Assembly: GCA_900642245.1 (NCBI GenBank)
Contig: CAAAJI010000094.1
Coordinates: 108,355-161,656, forward strand
Reading direction: 5' to 3'
DNA: 53,302 nt
Origin: Fragilaria radians
Taxonomy: Eukaryota > Bacillariophyta > Fragilariophyceae > Fragilariales > Fragilariaceae
Shown: positions 39,792 to 51,585 of the stretch, piece by piece
Layout: the number at the start of each line of letters is the position of its first letter
Position numbering within the stretch: position 1 is the stretch's first letter
Program-made: the position numbers and the translations under genes
The notes under the pieces: generated by a model
The model's input: only the letters and a program-made list of their open reading frames with translations
Database searches by the model: none
What the model was told of the DNA's origin: nothing

Positions 39792-42700
39792 TCAAGCTGC
39801 GATTCCTTGCGATAAATACTGGAAAAAGTCATATTGCTTTGTTCCGTACGATTGAGTTGACTGTTTAATGATATCCATGGCAAACGCAACCGCTCCTTCT
39901 TTTGAAAGATCAGGGCAAAATCTTCCACGCATCTTTTCAACGACGTCACAGGGTTCCCGACCTTCAAAACACTTAAAAGCAGAAGTATTACAGGTTATCT
40001 CCACTAGTGTAAGAAATGTATCCATATGCGAACGAAGGGCAACAAACCCACAACAAAATTGAGTGACAAATTCACTGAAAAGAGGTGATTGCATACCTCC
40101 CATTACATCTAACATTTCTTCTGTGAGCTTAAATGGAGTGGACATCTCGAGAGAAAAAGACCCCCCTGGAGCAATTCCAAAGACGAAGCCAAAATCAATA
40201 TGAATAACATGACCAGCTGTGTCAAGTAGAATATTTCCATTATGGCGATCCTTCACAAGGAAGAGATAGGTCATCAAGGAATACGAAGCCAAAGAGCGCA
40301 CAAAATTTAGCTGCATAGTTTTGAATGATTCTCCTGGGTTCTGTGAAAACTCTGCCATTCGTCTCAGATGACCTCGTAGCCCATCTTTATAACCAGGACG
40401 TTTTTTTAAGGCATCAAAGGACATAGCGTTCTTGACACACTCTATAATACCAGTTGTTCTTCCAGTTGCCAATATACGATAAGGATGAACCCAAAGATCT
40501 AACCCAGCTAACTCAAATGCCTCTTTACAAAGATCAATAAGTTGCATGACAAAAGCTTCTTGTCGAAGGTCATCATTAGATTTTACAATAACACCTTGGA
40601 GATCCCATCCAGGAATTGATCCTTCAGGGCTTGTTGCCGCAATTCTCGCTTTCTTTTCCGCCCATCGTTCTCCAAACGCAAAGCGCCCCCAAAAAGCAGA
40701 ATTATCGCGTTGTGAGTTGGATGAAGTATCGATTTGTTGCATGTACTGAAGATCTTTTTTCACCAGTTCCAATAATTCCGCGCTAGTGACGATACCTCCC
40801 TTCCACAACGTTAACGCAGATAATACAGCAGGAGGCAGAACACCACAGCCTTCCAATCTTGGGTCAAAGTCGCCTGCTTGGATTTCAATCACCTCACTCC
40901 TGTCTATCGCTCCATTCCGATTTAGTGGAGCATTGACACTTCGAAGAGATGTGTATGAGAAACCACTTCCCAAAGATTTTTGATTTTGAATTAAGAGCAA
41001 TCGAAGTGACTCTATCGCCTCTTCCTCCTCTTCACTGTAAACACCTTGTTCATTCGCATTGGATTCTTGACGGTCAAGTAAACAAAGGTCGATAAGTTTT
41101 TGTGTGTGGCAACTTGCAAGCTCACCTTTTTCAGTTTCCGGGGGTTTATAACCCTTCTCTTTCTCTGATAAGGCTTCAGTACTCAAAATCATTTCTACTG
41201 CTTTCTTTCTTTCCAGCTCTTGGAGACTTCTCTGCGCGGATATAGCTGCGCCTGCAGCTATTGCATGGTTTCCATTGAGACCTTTGGACATAATTGTCGT
41301 TAGCACATTACGTCTAATATCTTCACTACTTGAAGAGGAAGCCGATTCTGTGTCTCCAAGAGTACTGATCTTACGCATTGCCAAAGTCAAATTTGATTTC
41401 GACGATGATTGAGATAATCCATTTACGACTTGCGTATGAGGATTTGCCCTTGGAAATTCTCGTAGATCTTCATTAACAGGTAATCGAGGAATATCTAGGT
41501 GTTGGGTCATAACATCTGACACCATCTGTTCCATTGCCTGCTTTGTGGGCGTCCTAGGATCAGTATTAGTAACGTAATCTACATCATCATCGTCATTATC
41601 ATATCTCTTAAATCTTGCTAATGCTCTCCTTGGAGAGACGTGTGCGTCTCTCGCAGTATCTATTTCCCCCCTTAAATTATTTAAACCTTTGAATTCATGT
41701 CGACTCTCATTGACTTGAGCTATGGAGAACTCATTAAACGAAAGAATTTCTGCACCATTTCCATTATCCTCGCTAGAAATAGTCCCACTTTTATTGTTCA
41801 CCTCATTGCTGTCAGAATCAAAATCTGACGGCATTTCGAGGTCGACGGCATAGTGGCTTGCTCTTCGAAAGACAGAGTCTGCCTCAGTTGGTCCCTCAGG
41901 TCGGGGATATCGCTCTAATTGTTCCTTGAGTTTTTGGTCTATATCTTTCACTTCGGGAATCACTACATCAGTTTCTCTCACCAACTCCATAAGTAATAAG
42001 ATTGGAGTCCGTTCCTTGCTGCGAAAGACATGACCTTCCGTTGGAGGGACACGTACCACTCGCATTAGACTGTCCTTTGCGACGCGGTTCAAAGGATCAC
42101 CTCCCATCAAGCCAGAGGAATTAAGTATACTTAATTCTTCTTCAAGCTTTGCTTCCCTTTCATCAACCTCAACGAATCTTAGTTTTTCAGCAACATCACA
42201 AATTCTTCGAGTAAAGCTCAAGTGAGAAGAGAAGTAATCTGCATGCTTCGCAACTCTTAATGCATCTTCTGCGGCTTCGTCGGGAGGTTTACTATGTCTA
42301 ACCTGCAAGAGTTTCTCCATCCTGATAGATCGCGTGAAGAATTTGTGTGATATACATCGTCGATACACCATAAGTTGTTCCATGGCATCGCTGAGCATGG
42401 TAACCTGATGCAGACTTGGAGTTAATATGTTTCTCAGAGAAACTGATCCCCCTCCCCATCCTCCTTTGAAATCAAACAAAAGGGATTCCAACTCACAGAC
42501 GAATCTCAATACCGAGAATCGACGACGTCTTGTAGACGGTGAACTGCTTGTGTGAAAAAGTGAATCCTCAAGGTCTGCTACATATCCCCAAGTCATGTCA
42601 AGAGACAAGTGCACCGAATGGCGAAGAGCTACCGTCAACAAAAAATCTTCGAGTAACTCCACCCGAATCAGCTGGTTGATATCCATTGGTGGCAGCATTT

Positions 42701-43838
42701 TTAAGTGCAAGCATTGTAGTTGAGGCCAAAAGAATGAAACGGATGCTAAATCGCCTTCGTCACAAAGATCTAAGAAGAAGTCAAGAATGTTCTTGAACAT
42801 CTCAATATCGCCTGACAACGAGTATTCAGATAACAACTTAAGTGCGGATCCCATATCCCCTGCAACACGGACAGCCTCTTTTTTCAATTCAGCGATTTTG
42901 ACATCGGGAGTATCTTGAAGCAATTCTACAAATTCAATTGCATCTAGCTCTCCGAATTCGAATTCTCTGCAAAAGTTATCCAATCGTTGGCTTAGGCGGC
43001 GATGAGCGTAAAAGCTAGGATTAGAAATCATATCACGAAGAGCGTTAGCTTTAGAAACAATCATGGAGCCTTCATCTAAACGAATGTCAATAAATGAATC
43101 CTCAATCAAGGCCAAGCAAGCATCACTACCCTTTCTGAAAGCATCGTTCTCAACAAGATAAGCCGTGTAGATTTGATTTCGAAAATTAGTATCCAACCAG
43201 ACGCCTTGAGAAACTAAACATTCCGGACATACGTGACATCTGGTCTCGGATCCATACTGAGGTAATGGAGTTGCAAGTGTAATGATGTCCGCTGCTCTAC
43301 CACAAGACGTGCAAAGAAGTATCTTGTCCCGAAACATTCTTTTTGCTTTAGGTGATTTCACCTGTGTTGGTGGCTTTAACACAGGCTTTTCTGGTAAGGG
43401 CATCGTGTAGCTCATTTCAAGACCCGAATGTAAAGCAGACAACCAGATCCTGCAGTCCATTGCGGTTGGCGCTGTACAGTATATGTGGGTTCCCTGGCTT
43501 GTGACCATTCGAAAGGTAGACTGGGTCGACAAGGCCTCGGATCCTTTCTTCGTTGCTGTGAATGCTGATGCCCCCACAATCTTAAGAACGTTAATCGGAT
43601 GATCACCGCGTCGATATGCGTTGTAATCCGCATATGAAATGAAAAGCACACAACAAAGAATGCAGTACTCGAAAGTCTTTCGGTTATCATCGGATGCTTC
43701 TCGCTTTGGTGACTGAGAAACACCTTGAACTTGTTGCTTCCAAAGGCTCCCACGACAACATCCGTTTTCTCTAATTGCTGCAATCGACCTGTGGACGGAA
43801 TTGCTATTACTCATTTTCGGTGATGTAATAATTTGCAT
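39792..43838 (-). CDS. Phosphatidylinositol 4-kinase, type III beta-like
   Basis: A single-exon gene of 1348 residues. The N-terminus has a PH-like domain (about residues 20-145, ending DCRIWLSALHSGLE). A Cys-rich zinc-finger-like segment LCTSCGRAADI...CHVCPECL follows at about 172-202. The lipid-kinase helical (PIK) region and long Ser-rich, acidic linkers come next. The catalytic domain at the C-terminus has VIVKSNDDLRQE (Lys1086), the catalytic loop KDRHNGN (Asp1197) and HIDFGF (DFG Asp1215), then the PI4Kbeta-type tail MLDVMGGMQSPLFSEF and KCFEGR. The enzyme makes PI4P, mainly at the Golgi, to drive trafficking. All catalytic residues are present. An N-terminal PH domain is not part of animal PI4KB, so this is a lineage-specific arrangement; the PH call is by pattern only. 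A second Met at residue 9 (43814) is an alternative start. Confidence 0.92.
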   Translation of the reverse strand: MQIITSPKMSNSNSVHRSIAAIRENGCCRGSLWKQQVQGVSQSPKREASDDNRKTFEYCILCCVLFISYADYNAYRRGDHPINVLKIVGASAFTATKKGSEALSTQSTFRMVTSQGTHIYCTAPTAMDCRIWLSALHSGLEMSYTMPLPEKPVLKPPTQVKSPKAKRMFRDKILLCTSCGRAADIITLATPLPQYGSETRCHVCPECLVSQGVWLDTNFRNQIYTAYLVENDAFRKGSDACLALIEDSFIDIRLDEGSMIVSKANALRDMISNPSFYAHRRLSQRLDNFCREFEFGELDAIEFVELLQDTPDVKIAELKKEAVRVAGDMGSALKLLSEYSLSGDIEMFKNILDFFLDLCDEGDLASVSFFWPQLQCLHLKMLPPMDINQLIRVELLEDFLLTVALRHSVHLSLDMTWGYVADLEDSLFHTSSSPSTRRRRFSVLRFVCELESLLFDFKGGWGGGSVSLRNILTPSLHQVTMLSDAMEQLMVYRRCISHKFFTRSIRMEKLLQVRHSKPPDEAAEDALRVAKHADYFSSHLSFTRRICDVAEKLRFVEVDEREAKLEEELSILNSSGLMGGDPLNRVAKDSLMRVVRVPPTEGHVFRSKERTPILLLMELVRETDVVIPEVKDIDQKLKEQLERYPRPEGPTEADSVFRRASHYAVDLEMPSDFDSDSNEVNNKSGTISSEDNGNGAEILSFNEFSIAQVNESRHEFKGLNNLRGEIDTARDAHVSPRRALARFKRYDNDDDDVDYVTNTDPRTPTKQAMEQMVSDVMTQHLDIPRLPVNEDLREFPRANPHTQVVNGLSQSSSKSNLTLAMRKISTLGDTESASSSSSEDIRRNVLTTIMSKGLNGNHAIAAGAAISAQRSLQELERKKAVEMILSTEALSEKEKGYKPPETEKGELASCHTQKLIDLCLLDRQESNANEQGVYSEEEEEAIESLRLLLIQNQKSLGSGFSYTSLRSVNAPLNRNGAIDRSEVIEIQAGDFDPRLEGCGVLPPAVLSALTLWKGGIVTSAELLELVKKDLQYMQQIDTSSNSQRDNSAFWGRFAFGERWAEKKARIAATSPEGSIPGWDLQGVIVKSNDDLRQEAFVMQLIDLCKEAFELAGLDLWVHPYRILATGRTTGIIECVKNAMSFDALKKRPGYKDGLRGHLRRMAEFSQNPGESFKTMQLNFVRSLASYSLMTYLFLVKDRHNGNILLDTAGHVIHIDFGFVFGIAPGGSFSLEMSTPFKLTEEMLDVMGGMQSPLFSEFVTQFCCGFVALRSHMDTFLTLVEITCNTSAFKCFEGREPCDVVEKMRGRFCPDLSKEGAVAFAMDIIKQSTQSYGTKQYDFFQYLSQGIAA

Positions 43839-45061
43839 TGCCGCTGCACGGTATCGAGCAATACGTGGGTGGGCAATCCGTTGGGTGGAATAAACTAGTT
43901 CTTCTTCTGTGATAAGGTTACCCTTTATCCCGAAGTTCTACTCATATTCAAAAGATTTTTTTGTGCACTTGATTTTGTGAATCGCATTTAAACATGTCGT
44001 AAAAAATCGATTTCTATTTACCGGAAAGTAATTCTTGTTGCCGACTCTTCTGATTTTATGGCCTCGTCCTTGTTTGTCAGAGATCAAACTAATTCCTCGA
44101 AAAATAAATTGTGTTGATAATCGTGAATACCAAAACTTCTTGCTATCAGAGTGAAAGGTGTAAAATTGGGAATACCAGATGGTGTTTTTGAACCAGTATT
44201 CTTAGTGATTGGATTGATGTTATTCTGATGGCATATTTAATTCTGACTACTCCAAGAGTCAGTCTCTTGAGATGCGGGATTGACTTAATGCCAACTCTTG
44301 GAATCCCCGTTTTCTTGTATAGCTCCCAGAACCTAGCTACCGCGGGGGTAATGATTGGGTTTTGTATGACATGCCTAGGACATGTACAAGTCTTTAAGGA
44401 ACGGAAACACTGCAGTTTCAGTTAATTTACTGAGCAATTGTGTTGCAAGGTAGACTACATGTTGGATAAAGTGCAAGTGTTTTTTACTAAATGGAAATAT
44501 TAATTGTTATGGTCAATGAAAGTCACCAGTACAAGGCCATTCTCTGCTTGTACATCCATTTGCCTCTGTCTCGTATGTTTCGAACGTTGCTGCAGTTCTT
44601 CTGAATTATAATAGCATTACCAATACAGATATCTTTCTTAGAAGATATGAAGGAGGACTTCTAAGTTTCCATGAGACTCATTCTACACATGATGTTTAGT
44701 CGTCTATACTTTTCTTTCAGCAGGGATGATGCAGCAAGCGTGTTGAAATGAAACAACAACATAAGATTAATTCGAAATCAAATGTACAATATCTAATTCA
44801 GTACCGAACTGAAGCTAATAGCTACCATTCGGAGAAAGCTTTTCTAGCAACATATAGTTGATCAGTTTTTGAGAATAGAACAGTATAAATTGATGTAAAT
44901 CAGAAAAACTTAAACGCAATTAAGCCCTGATTGCTATCAAGGCATAGTTGATATATTTGTCATAAAGCCATATGTGCCAGAAACAAATATTGGTCACCAA
45001 GATATATGCAACAAAGATTCCAAGATTCCATGTATCTAGCACTAAAATTTGAAAACTTGTC
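43839..45061. other. Intergenic region, no gene seen
   Basis: About 1.2 kb upstream of PI4K and ahead of the Helitron remnant. No coding signature. The Helitron 5' end may lie in this region, but no terminal TC dinucleotide context can be picked out with confidence. Confidence 0.55.
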
Positions 45062-47275
45062 ATGACTTTTAATCATAAATGGACTGAAATTACAAAAATG
45101 TTAGAGTCTCATCAGATATCACAAGATAGATTTGAAATATTAACACGTCTTTTCCACCTCAGGCTGCGTAAAATGATGAAGACGCTATTTCTAAATAAAT
45201 TTGTGGTGCTACAAAGGAAAAAGAAAGGTCATTCCCGTGCTCATATTTTCTTTTGGTTTAACTTAAACCAAGCGAGGCTAAATTTGATGACTTCATTTAT
45301 CCAGAAATTCCTGATGCTATACCTCAACCTCAACTCTTTTAATTGGTTCAATCACATATGATACTTGGCCAATATTGAGATATACATGCAACATGCTCAA
45401 GCATGAAAATGATCGTAGTTGTCGATCATACCTAAAACAGTTGTCTGGAGTAGTGATGCCCTGGAAAATGGAGAAATCACTCACAGGCGCAGACGTCAGA
45501 TAGACAGTAGAGTGTTTTCATGTAAATATATCTTTAGGACATGATAGGGCTATTTGGAAGGTGAGGAACGGATTAATGAATTATACTGTACATGGAAGAA
45601 ACATGCATTTCTTCTCATAAAGCGTGCAGGATTCTTCAAAGTTAATCTTGGTATTCAACAGTCAATACAAACGATGCTCCAAGGAAGAATATCTCACCAT
45701 TTTATCAGTTGTCTGAATATTATGCGTGGAATCAAAGGATCAAAATGTGGAATCGGCGATAAAGAGCTTAGAAGGCAGTTGCTTGCATGAAAATTGCAGC
45801 GTCAGGGACTGTCCAAATCTTTCTGAGGATGCTACTGAAAGTTTAAAAAAGTAATGTAATTTCAATTTTGAATTTCCAACTTCAACCTTTAAGCATACAA
45901 ATCTCTAATTCTATTGAGGTACCTGCATTTATTGGAGTAGGCTTAGACAACAATCACATTGATTTCCCTGATGACGATGGAACTACACATGGCAAGCATG
46001 ATTATAGTGAAGAAACAATCCAACCGATGAAGTTCAAAGTCTTGTGCTTGATAAAACTATTGAAATCGTAAATAATATAGTAATATTGCAGGAAAAAATG
46101 AGAATCATTGATGTATCTGATGGTATTGATAAGACTTATCGCTATGACACAATTTTGAAGTATTTACGGATTGAGGATTTAAACTTTATGGCCATAGCAA
46201 GAAGTAGTGGAATAGCATCATTTCTTACGATGAAGGCAAAACCAGTCATTCAATTTGGCAACTACTTAGAATTACAAGTGCATACAATTTTGGTCAAAGA
46301 TCCAAATTTCCGAGTCATCTCTCAATACTCATCTCAAATTATGGGATGAAGCGCAAATGGCTTCCAGATTTGAAATGTAAGCTGCCAATAAAACAATGAA
46401 AGATGCTTTGGGAAAATATTGAGTCATATGAAGATAAGTTGTGCTATTTGGAGGTGACTTCAAACAGATTCTTCCTGTTGTTCTTGATGGAGACAGGTCT
46501 CAGTCTTCCTCCATTTTGAAACCAGGTGACATCAATTGAGCTTATGATAAATATGCGACCATAATCAAATCCAAGTTTTCAAGATTTCTGCCTTAACATT
46601 GGTGAAGGTGGGACAGAAAACAATGTTGGAATACCAGATAGTATGTCGCTATCGGAAATAGCACAGAAGGACTTATTCATGTGGTGATGGTAACATTTTG
46701 ACGAAATAAGAATTCTTACTATCAAAATTGAGGATTCACAGATGATAAGCAGTGAAATTTGAGTTTTATACATGGAGGTATTTTTCATTCTTTGGTGTTG
46801 ACTCTATTACTGATGAAGAAGCTGGTGCTTATCTAGGTGAATGCTTAAACGCATTACAACTTTCAGGATTTCCGCCACACAATCTTCATATGCTCCTTAG
46901 AAATCCAAATCCATGAGGAGGACTATCAAATGGAAGTAAAATGCATCGTTTAACCGCGTCCAGAAACCTATTGACATTCAAACTCATTGCAGGCAAGTAA
47001 ACTGGAGAAGAAGTGTTGATACCTAGAGTTACTGTTTGTTGCGATGACCCAAGATTGTCTTTTACTGTTTAAAGGTGTCATCTCCCTGTCACATGTACGT
47101 TTGAAATGTCATTAAAGAAGTAAAAAGGGCAGTCTTTCATTCAGTTATACGTTTACTTGGAAATACAAGTGGTGGTACCGTGTCAAGAGGTAAGTATCCA
47201 GCTAAGATCAAACAAGTGCATGCACCAATTGACCATAATGTTCATTATGCTGTTTATTCTGATGTGATTTCTTAA
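45062..47275 (+). mobile_element. Decayed Helitron (Rep/helicase) transposon
   Basis: Plus-strand fragments in the order of a Helitron RepHel protein. 45062-45361 matches the Helitron-like N domain: FNHKWTEITKML, QDRFEILTRLFHLRLRKMM, and KKKGHSRAHIFFW at the site of the rolling-circle HUH motif. 46086-46350 is the PIF1-type helicase start, with a broken Walker A (DGIDKTYRYDTIL) and ARSSGIASFL. At about 46446-46510 is VVLFGGDFKQILPVVLDGDR. 46800-47275 is the helicase end: LSGFPPHNLHMLLRNPNP, SNGSKMHRLTASRNLL, VLIPRVTV and APIDHNVHYAVYSDV. The HUH histidine and the Walker A glycines are altered, and stops and frameshifts separate the blocks, so it cannot be active. The 3' CTRR end was not found. 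Confidence 0.85.
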
Positions 47276-47475
47276 GAATATATAACATTGCTCAGAAGCA
47301 GGCATGGAATGTATACATGTCACTAATCCTGCAATTGCTGTGCTTCAATAAATATAGAATTACTAAATTACTAGGGATCGAGATAGTACTTACCATTCTT
47401 GCATGTTCCTGGAGATATTTACTCTTCGAAAATCGATGTGCCCAGTTTAACTTTTTTGTCCAAAAGCCTTTAATT

Positions 47476-48559
47476 ATGGATAAGAATGATGATACCACAC
47501 CGATTACGGTCATCACAGGCTTTCTTGGAGCTGGAAAGACTACTTTTGTGAACTACATTTTGAAAGAGCAAACGGATTGGAAGATATGTGTTTTAGAGAA
47601 CGAATTTGGTGAAGTTTCCATAGATGATGGGCTAGGTAAGTGCTGTCGCGTCGCCACGGCGTCTCATAATCCTCTCATCCTAACATACTCCAAAATAAGT
47701 TGCTGAGTCTCTTGATGCGCCCGAAGATCTGATCACTATGGATAACGGTTGTGTCTGCTGCTCAATTCGAGGTGATTTAGTTCGAACACTAGGACAGTTG
47801 GCGAAAAGGCGTAAGGATTTTCATGCGATTTTGTTAGAAACGACTGGTCTGGCAGATCCTGCACCTATCGTCTACACTATTCAGACAAATCCTAAACTGA
47901 GCGATAACTATCGAATTGACTCTATTGTTTGCTTGGCGGACTGCAAGCACTTGAATATGCACCTAAACGAAGTTAAGCCCGACGGTGGGACTAACGAAGC
48001 TCTACAGCAGGTTGCATTTGCAGATAAGATACTTCTAAACAAGATAGATTTGGTGTCGAAGGAGGACAAAGAAACTCTCAAAGCACGGCTTAAAACTATC
48101 AACAAATTCGCAAGTGTTATTGAAACGGAAAAGAGCCGGGCACCTTTAGATCAAATCCTAGGTCTGAATTCTTTTAACATGGAATCCATCCTCGACTATG
48201 ACCCATCTTTTTTTGAAAATCAAGAAGGCCCTCAAAAGTATAACTTGGAGCAAGTTTCCTCGGTTGGAATCGAATTTAAGGGCAATCTTCATGCTCAATG
48301 GTTTAACATGTTCATGATGGATCTTTTAAAGGAACGTGCAGCCGATTTTTATCGTACAAAGGGGTTACTGAGTTTTCATGGTCAAGGAGATACTAAATTC
48401 GTGTTTCAAGGCGTTCACGAACAGATTAATTTTGGGCCCGCTTCACAACCATGGAAAAGTGACGAGGAGCGTGTCAACAAATTTGTATTCATTGGTAAGA
48501 ATTTGAACCGTGAGGAGCTGACCAAAGGTTTAATGGAATGTTTACATAAAGAAAGCTAA
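47476..48559 (+). CDS. ZNG1/CBWD-type COG0523 GTPase (zinc metallochaperone)
   Basis: Exons 47476-47635 and 47700-48559 (64-nt intron, donor GTAAGT) encode 339 residues. Motifs: Walker A GFLGAGKTT (residues 15-23, Lys21), ENEFGEVSIDD, the metal-binding GCVCC (Cys71, Cys73, Cys74), ETTGLADPAP (Walker B/G3), and NKIDLV (G4). KPDGGTNEALQQVAFADKIL follows the ZNG1 pattern, and the CobW C-terminal domain closes the protein (GNLHAQWFNMFMM...VFIGKNLNREEL). ZNG1 GTPases hand zinc to client enzymes such as methionine aminopeptidase; other COG0523 members serve other metals, so the client here is open. The frame is open upstream to an ATG at 47317, which would add 53 hydrophobic, unordered residues overlapping the end of the Helitron remnant; the 47476 start matches the family N-terminus better. 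Confidence 0.9.
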
Positions 48560-48823
48560 TTTGGAGCTCTAGTTACTAAATCGCATTTAAAAGTTTCATT
48601 CTAAGGGGAAAAATAGAATTTGCTAATAGTCGCTGTGTGTTACCTTATGGTCTTTACGAATATGATGAGTTTATTGATTAAGCAATACGATGCTCAGTGA
48701 TCAGCAGGCTTAGTGAAAAGATTTTGGGGATAGCTAACTAGAAGATCAAAAGCATCAACCAAACATAAACAAAGAGAAATTTACCGAGAAAAGAAACCAA
48801 ATTCTTAAGAGTGATTCATGTAT

Positions 48824-49887
48824 TTATTTATTCATCTCAAACTTTGCTAGCCGTTTTGTTGAGTGATACACGTGGAGAAGACGATACTCAAAATCCTCTT
48901 TTCCATCTGGACCATACTAACAATACAAACAAGTTAGAGCAGTATTGAATGACTTCGAACTGATCCCTTTTGAAAGCTTACCATCGTCCATAATGTTGCA
49001 CCTTTCTCATTACTATAGGAGGCATCACCATTTGAGTAGCAATATCGCTTTTGTAGTGTCGTAGGCTTAGAATATTGAGGGCCACTGATACTCCATGGAC
49101 TGTTCAACGATGGTGTTTCAGTCATAATATAATCTAGTAAATTAGATGGAGGAACTTCAGGAACACCTGTAGAACCTCTCTTTTTTCTGAAAGGTTTTAG
49201 TAAAACGTATAAGCCATCTGTATGCAGGAAGTTAGTTCGTTGTAATTGAAAAATCGATTTATTTTTCTTATTAAACTTACTCTCGAAAGCATAAGAAGGA
49301 GGAGAAATTTTCTGACCTTTAGTACCCAAAACAATATGGAATTTTAAATTTCCAAGTGGTGGACTATTGTTTTTCATCGCGTTGAAAATAGTACGAATGT
49401 CCTCGATGACAAGAGTCGATTGAATCTCACCGCTTTTCCGTTTTCGTGTCGACGAGAAGTAATCTATGCCCGAATCGTCGACTTTACTCAGAGTTAAAAC
49501 TTCCAAATAGGATCTCTGAGACCTGTCATCATCACCATTCCAGGAGTCCAATCCAGATTTGATAAATGGACACTGACTTTTGAAATTATCGAAGCTATCT
49601 TCAAAGCCTGACAAAACCCATTGGTCTATCGTTTCTAAAGGAACGCATAGATCAATTGCAGGACTATTAAAGGGAAGACCACGTTCGTAATATCTCAACA
49701 GAGATGGAGACGGATCGATCCAACGAAGTGGTTGTGAAGCTTTGATCTCTTTTGTGTCTGAGTGATGCTGTGAAGTAAGCCCTCCTCGTCGGAGAGGAGT
49801 GGCTTGTAAATGTAGAAAGGGATTCCAGGGAAGTGGCAGGCGATTTCTTGACTCATGGCGTTGGCGAAGCGAAAGGACGTTGATCAT
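48824..49887 (-). CDS. Unrecognised gene family, member B (311 aa)
   Basis: Exons 49887-49281, 49217-48982 and 48916-48824 (introns of 63 and 65 nt) encode 311 residues. The family is unknown to me. It shares with the gene at 10463-11697 the blocks KRKSG, IVLGTKGQKISPPSYAFE, GLYVLLKPF, SPWSISGPQYSKPTTLQKRY, GATLWT and GKEDFEYRLLHVYHS. Both introns match member A in position and phase. The 63-nt intron is a multiple of three with no stop, so an unspliced reading would hide it. Exon 3 lies beyond an in-frame stop of the unspliced frame and was found through its match to member A. The N-terminus (MINVLSLRQRHESRNRLPLPW) is Arg-rich without acids at first, a possible mitochondrial presequence that member A lacks. 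It is convergent with ZNG1, 264 bp apart. Confidence 0.78.
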
Positions 49888-51585
49888 TCTTTCAAAATGA
49901 AAAAGTGATCAAAACTTGTTCGAAACCGAAATTTTCCTGGAAGCCTTGATTCCATGATTTTGAAACTGCTTCAAAACGGCTGTCAACCGTTCTGTGCAAA
50001 CCATATCCGGAAAATTAATGTGTGCTAATTCTATGCTATAGCAAATAATGCTTGGTCTACCATTTCATTTAAGGAAAATGTCATGTTAACTTTGACGTTA
50101 ATGAAAGTTACAGGCATTTCTCTTCTGTCTATAATATTATTTAGGCTGGGAGATGTTCCCAAGTTTGGTACAAAGACTAGGAATACAACCTAAGCCACAA
50201 TTATGAGAATGACATTAACTATACACCAATTCAAACATTTTTTAGCTGAGTAACTATGACCTGAACATATTTTATCTTGTCGCCCTCCAGCTCTAAATTA
50301 GAGCGGAATACAAGAGATTGAATCAGAGGAACAATTCTAAAATAGATCTTGGTTTTGCATCATATGCTTCCAACATGTAGCACTTTCATTGGAAAATGGA
50401 CATGAGTAACCTTTTGGATTACCACTTAAGAGTACAGAGAATCGGGATCTGATAAGACATCCCTACTTTTAAATGTTCCATGTATTTCAGCATTCTCAAG
50501 GTTGAGCTTCATATGGACTCAATTAATTGATACAAGTTCAACCAAAAGATAGAAGACTTTTAGCTATCCGAGATAGCAACAAATTGCTAAAAGCCCTGGT
50601 TCATATTTGATATTCGTTCCAAAATTAGCATCATTATGGAGTAATTGACTTAAGAGTTAATCAATTTCGATTTCAATATTGAAACCAATTGGAGTAAAAT
50701 GTCAATTCAAGACCTTTTAACTGGGATGTGTGACCTTTCGCCCCAGGGGATTCAACCTTAGGGAAGCAATTTATTGGCTTTTCTCAGGTAGATTATTGAA
50801 GTCTAATACGTTTATTGTCCAGAATCTCCTTGAAAAAAATCCTCAGGTTCATCGATGATGTTTTCACATACATATTTCAAATGAAATATGAGGGGAACTC
50901 AATCAATTCCAGAAACGCTATTTGAAATCAATTGCAAAGCACATGAGCTGAAAACTCTAAGGATTTTCATATGCTTTTAGAATCTAGATGCATTGGATGC
51001 GCCTGCGCGCTTAGGTGAGGTTGTACAGACAGTTTACACCTCAGCATTTAGGAAAGAGAACTGTTATGGAACCTTAGGATCCTTTGTTTTGTAACCATAA
51101 GTCTATTATTGATAGAACGTCTCAACTATTCCATGCAAGTCTCAACACAGCTTAGATGTCAGCAGAACAACATTTATACACAGATATTGCATGTACAGAG
51201 AACATATTCTGAATGGGCATCACTGTGTCAAGGTAAACATGAAAGACGAAAAGAGTTTTTTCTGGTTTCAGAAAGCCAAGCCTTTTGCAAAAACTAATCA
51301 GTGGCTTGGTCTGATCCATAGGTTGTTTTCATTCTGCCACTGCTCTGAATTTATATATGCACTACTATTGCATGAAATTAGTTCCATATGCCCTGAAACT
51401 ATGTACAATAATACCATTTACATGGGGAAGTACAGGTAAAATAACTAAGTTATGAGAATTAAGATTACCCCTGATACTGCATTTTGGAAAAGAAGAGATT
51501 AATCAGCGCTCTAAAAAGAACATAGTTATAGCTTAGATGTAATGCTAATCGAAAAAATGTTTGATGAACCTGTAGGATGGCTACG
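49888..51585. other. Intergenic region, no gene seen
   Basis: About 1.7 kb between two minus-strand genes. No open frame with a recognisable signature. A near-palindrome gctctaa-a-ttagagc lies at about 50291-50305. The member B promoter should be in the first part. Confidence 0.6.

Noticed and set aside
45062..46349. Separate small genes in three open frames
   Set aside because: Their translations line up in order with a single Helitron RepHel protein, so they are fragments of one dead element.
47317..47475. N-terminal extension of the zinc GTPase
   Set aside because: The added 53 residues show no targeting pattern or conservation and border Helitron debris; kept as an alternative start only.
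50291..50305. Near-palindrome gctctaaattagagc
   Set aside because: Seven-base arms are expected by chance in AT-rich DNA of this length and nothing nearby suggests a role.
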